From CAZNNH01 sp964574335 (lineage in GTDB: Bacteria; Acidobacteriota; Vicinamibacteria; Fen-336): DNA of 30,562 nucleotides. This document shows positions 10,001 through 15,219 of this stretch, piece after piece (within the stretch, counting starts at the first letter, position 1; each line of letters starts with the position of its first letter). Below the pieces are notes generated by a model. That model did no database searches, had not been told where the DNA came from, and saw only the letters and a program-made list of their open reading frames with translations. The stretch spans positions 1-30,562 of the forward strand of contig CAZNNH010000065.1 in NCBI GenBank assembly GCA_964574335.1, in the 5' to 3' direction. Position numbers and translations under genes: made by a program.

Positions 10001-10055
10001 CCGGTTCCTGGAGACGCTGGACGGGGTGCTCTCGGAGGACGGCGCCCGTCCCTGA
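7017..10055 (+). CDS. Three-domain enzyme: APH-type kinase, M23 peptidase, class III aminotransferase (phospholyase-like)
   Basis: This single 1012-residue protein has three intact modules. Residues 1-330 are an APH/HYKK-type small-molecule kinase with HGDANDHN (H200, D202, N207) and the metal-binding DFGD (D225). Residues about 400-590 are an M23 metallopeptidase with HLGID (H438, D442), YGHL (H493) and HLHF (H529, H531); this matches the zinc ligands and catalytic histidines of lysostaphin-like enzymes. Residues about 600-1012 are a class III PLP enzyme with SGSEANELALR, YHGHT, ADEVQTGFGR (D821) and the Schiff-base lysine K851 in LGKPIANG. Separate kinase and phospholyase homologues act on hydroxylysine (HYKK, PHYKPL) and phosphoethanolamine (ETNPPL). 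I infer a phosphorylate-then-eliminate route giving ammonia, phosphate and an aldehyde from an amino alcohol. There is no signal peptide, so the peptidase module is apparently cytoplasmic. The start is ATG 7017, where family similarity begins. Confidence 0.9.
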   Translation: MPDLTDADARSIARDLYGIEAEAQSLPGELDDNFCLSARDGRRLVLKAMNPARERGLVELQCTALRRIAERAPALPAPRVVPTADGSWVSSIPGPDGVPRLVWALTWLPGTPLAEARPRSPELLHGLGRLLGELDRVLLGFEHGAAHRDFKWDLARAAWIRDALDHLAEPRRRARIERVLARYESEVVPELPRLRRSVIHGDANDHNVLVGAPRVFPRPVAGLLDFGDLHLGLLVAEPAVAAAYALLGQEDPLAAAAAVVSGYHRTLPLDEAEIALLFPLIRARLAVSVTNSAMRAKEAAADPYVTVSEAPAWEALERLDGVHPRLAHYAFREACGLPPVPGSAATLGWLGDAEVASVLDLDLRTAPCRVLDLSVGSLFLGADPAAAETGPLTGRILDALRQAGAEVGVGRYDEARGLYLSPLFGAGGRVDDERRTIHLGIDLFVEAGATVRAPLPGVVHARAHNTADQDYGPLLVLRHQTGDGVVFFTLYGHLTEETLGTLSVGQEVAAGQAIARVGRPPTNGGWPPHLHFQVILDLLERGTDYPGVAFASQRAVWTGLSPDPNLLLRIPPERFPAPAPAAAETLAVRRRRLGPNLSVSYRRPLKIVRGFAQHLFDDVGRAYLDVYNNVPLVGHSHPRVVRAAQEQLGLLNTNTRYLHDTVLRYAERLTRRLPEPLRVFYFVNSGSEANELALRLCRAATGGHDVIVLEHAYHGHTTTLVDASPYKFAGPGGSGRKEWVHVAPLPDTYRGPYRREDPLAGPRYARHVSRLVSEIQAMGRGLAAFLAETLPSVAGQVVFPPGYLSDVYRDVRAAGGVCIADEVQTGFGRLGSHFWGFEGQGVVPDVVVLGKPIANGFPLGAVITTREIAAAFDNGMEFFSTFGGNPVACAAGLAVLDVVEGEGLQGRAGRTGRSLLEGLRRLQERHALIGDVRGSGLYLGVELVRDRSSLEPAADEAAYVVDRLRERGVLTGTDGPFHNVLKLRPPLVFSERDVARFLETLDGVLSEDGARP

Positions 10056-10093
10056 GGCTGGCGCCGGTGAGGCGGCTCACGCGGCTCTCGGGG

Positions 10094-10099
10094 TAGACT
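10094..10099 (+). promoter_or_regulatory. Putative leaderless promoter (TAGACT -10) of the desulfhydrase-like gene
   Basis: TAGACT lies 10 nt before ATG 10110, inside a 54-nt gap after the three-domain enzyme. A start site 6-7 nt downstream of the -10 would leave only 3-4 nt of leader. No recognisable -35 lies 17 nt upstream and no Shine-Dalgarno sequence precedes the ATG. Confidence 0.5.
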
Positions 10100-10109
10100 C
10101 GGCTTCTCC

Positions 10110-11153
10110 ATGAGCGCCCCGATCCAGCCCCCGCATGCGATCGGCCCACGTTTGTCGGCCGCGCAGCTAGCCGAGGCGTTGGAGCGATTCCCGAGCTGCC
10201 GGATCGGCCAGTACCCGACGCCGCTCGTACCTCTGGAGCGGCTCGGCCGAGAGCTGGGCCGGCCGGTCCTCGTGAAGCGGGACGATCAGCTCGGGCCGCT
10301 TCTCGGAGGTAACAAGACCCGCAAGCTCGAGTACCTGCTGGCCGAGGCCCATCGGCGCGGCTTCAAGCGTGTGGTCACTGCAGGGGGGGTGCAATCGAAC
10401 CATGTCCGCCTGACGGCGGCGGCCGCGCGGCTCCAGGGACTGGAGCCCCATCTCTTGTTGCTGGGCGAGCGCCCGGCGAGGGCCACCGCCAACCTGCTCC
10501 TCGACGAGCTGGTGGGAGCGGAGCTGCACTTCGTCCCGTCCACCAGGAGCCCGCGCCGTCCCGGGCGGTTCGCCGAGATGGACGCGTTCCTTCGGCAGGT
10601 CGCCGCCGAGGAGGTGGGCGAGCACTACTTCATCCCGATCGGGGGCTCCACCTGGCTCGGAAGCCTGGGCTACGCCCGCGCCGCCCTCGAGATCGACGAG
10701 CAGGTCCGGCAAGCCCAGCTCCGGGACCCGTGGCTGATCGTGGCCGCCGGGTCCGGCGGCACCGTGGCCGGGCTGCTGGCTGGGCTCTTCCTGCTGGGAT
10801 CGAGCGTTTGCTTGATCGGCATCGACATCGGCGGGCTGTGGACGGACTTCCCCGAGCACATCTGCGCTGACGCCAGCGCCATCTGCGCGCAGCTCGGCTC
10901 ACCCTGTGAGCTTCACCCGGCGCAGCTTCCCCTTGTCCAGGGTCGCTATCAGGGGTCGGGCTATGCCGTGCCCACGCCGGAGAGCGAGGCCGCCCTCCGA
11001 CGCCTGGCCCGCACCGAGGGCCTGCTGTTGGACCCCACGTACACGGCCAAGGCCTTCGCCGCGCTTCTCGATCTCGCCGCCCGTGGCGAGCTGGGCGCCG
11101 ACTCCCCGGTCATCTTCCTCCACACCGGAGGCCTTCCCGGCGTCTTCGCCTGA
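10110..11153 (+). CDS. PLP-dependent D-cysteine desulfhydrase / ACC deaminase family enzyme
   Basis: This is a fold-type II PLP enzyme of 347 residues, near the usual length of about 330-340. GGNKTRKLEYLLAEA carries the Schiff-base lysine K69. TAGGVQSNHVR is the substrate and cofactor loop, and AAGSGGTVAGLLAGL binds the PLP phosphate. At the two positions that separate true ACC deaminase (Glu and Leu) from D-cysteine desulfhydrase (Thr and Thr) this protein has threonine: T312 in DPTYTAKA and T339 in FLHTGG. It is therefore more likely a D-cysteine desulfhydrase-type enzyme (D-cysteine to pyruvate, H2S and ammonia), or acts on another small D-amino acid, than an ACC deaminase. It sits 54 nt behind the kinase/peptidase/aminotransferase gene, but with a putative promoter of its own. 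The last 255 nt overlap an open minus-strand frame. Confidence 0.88.
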   Translation: MSAPIQPPHAIGPRLSAAQLAEALERFPSCRIGQYPTPLVPLERLGRELGRPVLVKRDDQLGPLLGGNKTRKLEYLLAEAHRRGFKRVVTAGGVQSNHVRLTAAAARLQGLEPHLLLLGERPARATANLLLDELVGAELHFVPSTRSPRRPGRFAEMDAFLRQVAAEEVGEHYFIPIGGSTWLGSLGYARAALEIDEQVRQAQLRDPWLIVAAGSGGTVAGLLAGLFLLGSSVCLIGIDIGGLWTDFPEHICADASAICAQLGSPCELHPAQLPLVQGRYQGSGYAVPTPESEAALRRLARTEGLLLDPTYTAKAFAALLDLAARGELGADSPVIFLHTGGLPGVFA

Positions 11154-13343
11154 GGAAGGCCGAGTCCTCGTCTCCGGCGCCGCGGCCAGAATCGTCTCGA
11201 GCTCGCGGATCGCCGCGGAGACTGCCGGGACCAGATCGCCGGGGGACGCGCATGCCGTCAGACCCTCGACGGTACGAAGGACGGAATCGTCGTCCCAGGC
11301 CACCACCCGGGCCCCCGCGAGGAGACCCCGGCAGAACGGTGTGCGCTCAGCCTGCGGGAGCGCGGCCGCCGTCGCCTGCAGCTCCTCCGGAGTCCGGCTG
11401 CCGTCCCACAGGTCGTAGCTGGTCTCCCAACCCAGGCCGACGAAGAGGGCGGCCCGGGTCGGCTCCGAGAGGGTCCGGAATCGCTGGAGCCTCCGCTCGA
11501 TCCTCGGGCCGTAGCGCCATCCCGCCAGGCGTCCCAGGCCGATGGCGAACGGCATCCTCTCGGCGGGGCCGAGGCTCTCGATCAGTGCCTCGTAGACCGA
11601 GAACCGGCCCGTGAAGGACAGGTTGAAGCCCCGCCCGAGCCCGGCCACGAAGGCCGGCCACAGGTCCTCGGGCACCTCTCGCCGGTGGCCGTCGAGGATC
11701 GCGCCGAGGGTAGAGACGTACTGCGGTGTCGTCTTCCGCCAGAAGAACGGCGCTTCGACCTCCAGAAGGTGGACGAGACCCTGGCCGTAGTTCTCGTAGA
11801 AGCGGCCCCGCAATTCCCCGGGGATGCGCTCGGCCAGCGCCAGCGAGCCGAGCTTTCCCAGCCCGCCGTACTCGAGGCCGCGCCTCTTCTTGCCATGCTC
11901 GATGGCGCGCAGCACGGCATCCGCGGGGGCACCAAAGGCGATCAGCGTCGGCCAGAGCTGCTCGTCGAAGAAGTAGGTGTGAGGCTCTCGCACGGGGGCG
12001 ACCTGGTCGACCCGATCGAACGTCGAGTCGGCGACCTTGATGGCCGACAGCCAGTCGAAGGCCTTGTCCGAGGACCCGACGTAGTCGAGGGCACGGGCCC
12101 ATTCGCGGGTGCTCCCGAGGGCCAGGAGCTGGCCGTAGTTGACCAGGCCGGTCAGGGTCAGGGTCGCCGCGATCACGACCCCGAGGATCCTCGACCACCG
12201 ACTCCCGATGTCGGCGAGCTCCTGCAGGCCCACGGCGGCCAGCAGGATCAAGACGAAGTGAACGGGGATCACGTACCGGTAGCCGTCGGGGCTCCTCTCG
12301 AGATCGAACCCGCTGAGGCCGACGGCCAGCAGGTAGAACCCGATGTGGGCCAGGAGGAGCCCGCCCAGCTCGGCCCGCTCGCGCCGGGCGAGGTCGCCGG
12401 CCTCGGCGGCTCCGGCCAGGCGCCGGACGCTCCACCAGGCGGCGACGCCGCTGCCGGCCAGAAGGGCCAGGAGATAGGCTGCGTCGAGGGAGTCGCTCCG
12501 GAAGAAGAAGGACTCGGGCAGGTAGCGGCCGAGGAGGAAGGCCACGCGCTGGGTGATCTCGGCCAGCGACTGCCCGGCGAACCAGTACCACACCGAGCGA
12601 CCGCCGATCCGGAGTGGCGGACCCTGGGGCTGGAGGGTCTGGACCAGGCGCGGGGCCATCGCCAGGAGGAAGGTGCCGCAGAAGACCAGGGCCTCGCGGC
12701 GGCGGGGTCGGAGCTCGGAGCGGACGGCCAGCAGGGTTGCCATGGCGGCCAGGGCGGCCGCGAATGTGTAGGAATAGAAGAGGCCGAGGCCACTCACGAG
12801 GCCCAGGGCGGCGTGCCGCGCCAGACCGCCCCGCGGGCCCGACAGCAGCAGCAGGTAGGCGATGAAGGCGAAGACGAGCACCTCGGAGTGCTGGTAGATG
12901 GGGATGAGGGCGGTCCTCACGATCGACGGCGGTGCCAGGATCAGCAGGCCGGCCCCGGCGAAGCCGGCGAACCGCCCGGCGAACCGAAAGAGGAGCAGGT
13001 AGGCCGCGCCGAGCATCAGCAGGTGGATGGTGAGGGAGCTGAGCTTGACGGCCAGGAGGGTGTCGCCGAGGAGGAGGAAGAAGGGGGAGCCGACGACCGC
13101 CAGGACCAGGACCTCGCCCGAGTGCCGCATGTCCTGGTACTCGAGGAACGGCATCCGCAGACCTTGAACGAGGTCTCGAATGGCGGTGCCGGTGTGGTAC
13201 TCCTCGAAGAACGAGAACGCGTCGACGGCGAAGAGCAGCAGCAGGAGCCGGCTGAGCAGAAACAGGCCGGTCAGGAGGCCGAGGTCACGCAACCACCGAT
13301 GCCTCCAAAGCGGAAATCGGAGGCCCCGAAAGATCCTAGACAA
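10899..13343 (-). CDS. GT-C-like polytopic membrane protein with helical repeat tail
   Basis: The open frame is 814 residues. Residues 1-440 contain about ten hydrophobic segments (for example DLGLLTGLFLLSRLLLLLF near the N-terminus) and loop features (FFEEYHTGTAIRDL) similar to GT-C-like membrane proteins, without an obvious DD motif. From about residue 440 the protein is soluble. It contains GLG-centred repeats (FVAGLGRG, PFAIGLGR, FVGLGW, PFCRGLLAG) spaced 34, 34 and 37 residues apart. No stop occurs in frame until 10899, so about 85 C-terminal residues lie antisense to the desulfhydrase gene. The natural end may instead be near 11150 if a stop was lost or a frameshift is present. The TTG start at 13343 is supported by a TAGTCT -10 located 8 nt upstream. 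Function is unknown; a glycosylation role is inferred from topology only. Confidence 0.72.
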   Translation of the reverse strand: MSRIFRGLRFPLWRHRWLRDLGLLTGLFLLSRLLLLLFAVDAFSFFEEYHTGTAIRDLVQGLRMPFLEYQDMRHSGEVLVLAVVGSPFFLLLGDTLLAVKLSSLTIHLLMLGAAYLLLFRFAGRFAGFAGAGLLILAPPSIVRTALIPIYQHSEVLVFAFIAYLLLLSGPRGGLARHAALGLVSGLGLFYSYTFAAALAAMATLLAVRSELRPRRREALVFCGTFLLAMAPRLVQTLQPQGPPLRIGGRSVWYWFAGQSLAEITQRVAFLLGRYLPESFFFRSDSLDAAYLLALLAGSGVAAWWSVRRLAGAAEAGDLARRERAELGGLLLAHIGFYLLAVGLSGFDLERSPDGYRYVIPVHFVLILLAAVGLQELADIGSRWSRILGVVIAATLTLTGLVNYGQLLALGSTREWARALDYVGSSDKAFDWLSAIKVADSTFDRVDQVAPVREPHTYFFDEQLWPTLIAFGAPADAVLRAIEHGKKRRGLEYGGLGKLGSLALAERIPGELRGRFYENYGQGLVHLLEVEAPFFWRKTTPQYVSTLGAILDGHRREVPEDLWPAFVAGLGRGFNLSFTGRFSVYEALIESLGPAERMPFAIGLGRLAGWRYGPRIERRLQRFRTLSEPTRAALFVGLGWETSYDLWDGSRTPEELQATAAALPQAERTPFCRGLLAGARVVAWDDDSVLRTVEGLTACASPGDLVPAVSAAIRELETILAAAPETRTRPSSGEDAGKASGVEEDDRGVGAQLATGGEIEKRGEGLGRVRGVQQQALGAGQASEGGLALRRGHGIARPLIATLDKGKLRRVKLTG

Positions 13344-13350
13344 GGGGCCC

Positions 13351-13357
13351 TAGACTA
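13351..13357. promoter_or_regulatory. Overlapping divergent -10 elements (TAGACTA)
   Basis: The seven bases TAGACTA read TAGACT on the plus strand (13351-13356) and TAGTCT on the minus strand (13357-13352). The minus element ends 8 nt before the TTG start of the GT-C-like gene. The plus element would drive the methyltransferase at 13436 with a leader of about 70 nt. Neither side has a strong -35. Confidence 0.45.
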
Positions 13358-13435
13358 GCATGTGCTTCAGGAGGGACTCGGACGGTCGCCGGTCTCTGCC
13401 AGCTCGTCGGCGGGAGGGGCGGCCGATCGTGCACC

Positions 13436-14122
13436 ATGCCGACCCTGACCGTCGACGGCCGTCGCTACCTGCTGCGGGAGCAGATCCGCCCCGCAGTACA
13501 CCTGGCGATCCTGCTGGGATGCGCCCAGACGTGGCGTTGGTGGAACGCCTGGCTCCTGGCGGGAGCGCTGCAGGTGGTCACCGTCGTGTACCACCTCGTC
13601 ATCGTCAGGAAGAACCCCGCGGTGCTCGATGCCCGGGGGACGAAGCACGCGGACGTCAAGAAACGAGATCGTGTCTACCTCGTCTTCCTGGGGTTGTTCG
13701 GGGCCGGCGCGCCGGTGGTCGCCGGTCTCGACGCGGGCGCCCCCGGCTGGACGGGTGCGGTGCCCGGCATCGCCGCAGGCGGGGCCCTGCTGCTCCTCGG
13801 CTTCGTCGGCACCACCTGGGCGATGGCGGTCAACGCCCACTTCGAGGTCGGGGTGCGCATCCAGACGGACCGCGGCCACCGGGTGGTCGACGACGGGCCG
13901 TACCGGCTGGTCCGTCATCCCGGGTACGCCTTCGGCCTGCTCGCTCTCGGGTCGGTCCCGCTGCTGCTGGGATCGACCTGGGCGTGGCTTCCCATCGGTG
14001 GCCTGGCCCTGACGACCCTCGCCCGCACGACGTTCGAGGACCGGACCTTGCGCGCCGAGCTGCCGGGCTACCAGGCTTATGCCCAGGTGGTCCGATACCG
14101 GCTGGTCCCCGGGGTGTTCTAG
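13436..14122 (+). CDS. ICMT/PEMT-type membrane methyltransferase
   Basis: This 228-residue integral membrane protein has about five hydrophobic segments and the C-terminal signature of the isoprenylcysteine carboxyl methyltransferase / phospholipid methyltransferase family. That signature is DDGPYRLVRHPGYAFGLLAL (SAM-binding region), an FEDRTLRAELPGYQAYAQ segment, and a terminal RYRLVPGVF. The enzyme would methylate a lipophilic or membrane substrate using S-adenosylmethionine; bacterial substrates are mostly unknown. The start is ATG 13436. The best purine-rich site (GGGAGG) lies too far upstream (about 18 nt) to be convincing. The gene ends 13 nt from the stop of the convergent lipoprotein gene. 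A second, shorter member of the same superfamily lies at 18603. Confidence 0.85.
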   Translation: MPTLTVDGRRYLLREQIRPAVHLAILLGCAQTWRWWNAWLLAGALQVVTVVYHLVIVRKNPAVLDARGTKHADVKKRDRVYLVFLGLFGAGAPVVAGLDAGAPGWTGAVPGIAAGGALLLLGFVGTTWAMAVNAHFEVGVRIQTDRGHRVVDDGPYRLVRHPGYAFGLLALGSVPLLLGSTWAWLPIGGLALTTLARTTFEDRTLRAELPGYQAYAQVVRYRLVPGVF

Positions 14123-14135
14123 AGAGCGGGTCCCC

Positions 14136-15086
14136 TCAGAAGGCGGCCGGATAGCAGGTTGAGCGATACGACCCGAGGCCGCGCCAGACGTGGCCCGTCG
14201 AGAGCAGGACGTCGATCTGATCGTTGAACTCGTTGGTGTTCTTGACCTGAATCTCTTCACCGTCCCAGCGCGCGCACAAGCCGCGCCGGGTCAGGATCTC
14301 GACCAAGCCCTGAATGTAGGCGTTCTCGTCCAGGACGAACGGGAAGTCGGTACTCGGGGCCGTGTTGCGGGTGTCGAAGATGTCGGGGCGGGTGTCGATC
14401 AGCTCCTGGATGGCGCTGTCCACCTCGCCCAGCAGCCGCGGATCCTCCCGGCCGCAGGCCATCTCGTGGCTGGGGGGCAGCGAGCAACCGGGTGTCGGGG
14501 GCAGCGAGGCCGTCTGCTTCGGGAAGGTAGCCGGGTTGCAGGTGGCGGTGTAGGAGCCCTCTCCACGCCGGATGTGGCCGGTGGAGAGCTCGATATCGTA
14601 CTGGTCGTTGAAGTCGTTGGTGTTCTTGACCGCCACCTCCTCGCCGTCGAACATGGCGCAGAACCCCATCGCCTCCAGGTTCTCGACCACGCCCACATAG
14701 TACCGACCGATGCTGAGGATCCGGTAGCCACCGCCTCCCCGCTGATCGGTCAGGTCGAAGATCTCGGGGTTGGTCTGGACCAGTTGGTTGATGGCTTGAT
14801 CGACCTCGTCCAGGAAGCTCGGGAAGTCCCGGCTGCAGTCGTCGACGACGTCGTCGGGCACGAAGCCCAGGTCGCAGGAGGTGCCGAAGTGCGGCGTCGG
14901 GGACGGCGAGGGGGTGGGGGTCGGGGTGACGGTGTCGGTCGTGGCCGTCGGATCGGAAGTAGCCGTCGCCGCCGGGGTGGCGCTGCTTCCCGCGGGGTTT
15001 CCGCCGCCGCCCCCGCAGGCCAGGGCGACGACCATCGAACCGGCGAGGGCCCATCGAGCTGAAGCTCCAAGCGGGTCATTCCTCAC
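14136..15086 (-). CDS. Lipoprotein with two tandem copies of an unrecognised four-cysteine domain
   Basis: The protein is 316 residues. An N-terminal signal (LAGSMVVALAC) ends in a lipobox cysteine, C24, followed by GGGGGNPAGSS and a Thr/Pro-rich linker to about residue 65. Two homologous domains follow, at residues 71-188 and 201-316. Shared elements are the EVDxAI helix, PEIFD/PDIFD, xGFCAMFDGEE versus RGLCARWDGEE, VKNTNxFNDQ, STGHxxRGxGSY and a final TC. Each copy has four cysteines at matching spacing (C71, C84, C143, C183 and C201, C211, C271, C311), suggesting two disulfides per domain in an exported protein. I do not recognise the domain. The start is GTG 15086, preceded by GGAGG at 7 nt. 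The same-strand sulfatase ends 133 nt upstream. It may be a surface-displayed binding protein, which is inference only. Confidence 0.82.
   Translation of the reverse strand: MRNDPLGASARWALAGSMVVALACGGGGGNPAGSSATPAATATSDPTATTDTVTPTPTPSPSPTPHFGTSCDLGFVPDDVVDDCSRDFPSFLDEVDQAINQLVQTNPEIFDLTDQRGGGGYRILSIGRYYVGVVENLEAMGFCAMFDGEEVAVKNTNDFNDQYDIELSTGHIRRGEGSYTATCNPATFPKQTASLPPTPGCSLPPSHEMACGREDPRLLGEVDSAIQELIDTRPDIFDTRNTAPSTDFPFVLDENAYIQGLVEILTRRGLCARWDGEEIQVKNTNEFNDQIDVLLSTGHVWRGLGSYRSTCYPAAF
14139..14876 (-). repeat. Intragenic tandem duplication in the lipoprotein gene
   Basis: Copy 1 spans 14876-14523 and copy 2 spans 14486-14139, about 384-390 nt apart. The similarity is still visible in DNA: the plus-strand string CGTTGGTGTTCTTGACC starts at 14231 and again at 14615. 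The duplication is therefore either fairly recent or held by selection. Confidence 0.85.
14892..14981 (-). repeat. Low-complexity Thr/Pro/Ser linker coding stretch
   Basis: It encodes the TP/SP-rich spacer (lipoprotein residues about 36-65) between the lipidated N-terminus and the first four-cysteine domain. A comparable stretch occurs in the neighbouring sulfatase. Confidence 0.7.
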
Positions 15087-15141
15087 GGGTGCACCTCCAC
15101 GCTGTTCCGGGCGCCCGCCATCGGGCGTCTCCGACCCCCGT

Positions 15142-15147
15142 ATTATG
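15142..15147 (-). promoter_or_regulatory. Weak candidate -10 (CATAAT) for the lipoprotein gene
   Basis: CATAAT on the minus strand lies about 55 nt before the GTG start at 15086, in the 133-nt gap (15087-15219) behind the sulfatase. No good -35 accompanies it. The same gap holds a GC-rich palindrome (GCCGCCGGCGGC at 15204-15215) and a short hairpin near 15180-15193 just after the sulfatase stop. There is no T-rich run to make a classical terminator. Confidence 0.3.
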
Positions 15148-15219
15148 CCGCAGCCCGCCAGATCCGCCAGGGAATAGTGGCGGCGGCTGCCGCCCAGCCT
15201 CGAGCCGCCGGCGGCCCGG

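Noticed and set aside
10110..11153. ACC deaminase assignment for the PLP enzyme
   Set aside because: The Glu and Leu typical of true ACC deaminases are Thr here (T312, T339), which points to the D-cysteine desulfhydrase side of the family.
11685..13358. 557-residue plus-strand open frame opposite the GT-C-like gene
   Set aside because: It is antisense, very rich in Gln, Glu and Gly with no recognisable domain; the minus strand encodes hydrophobic segments in the proper pattern.
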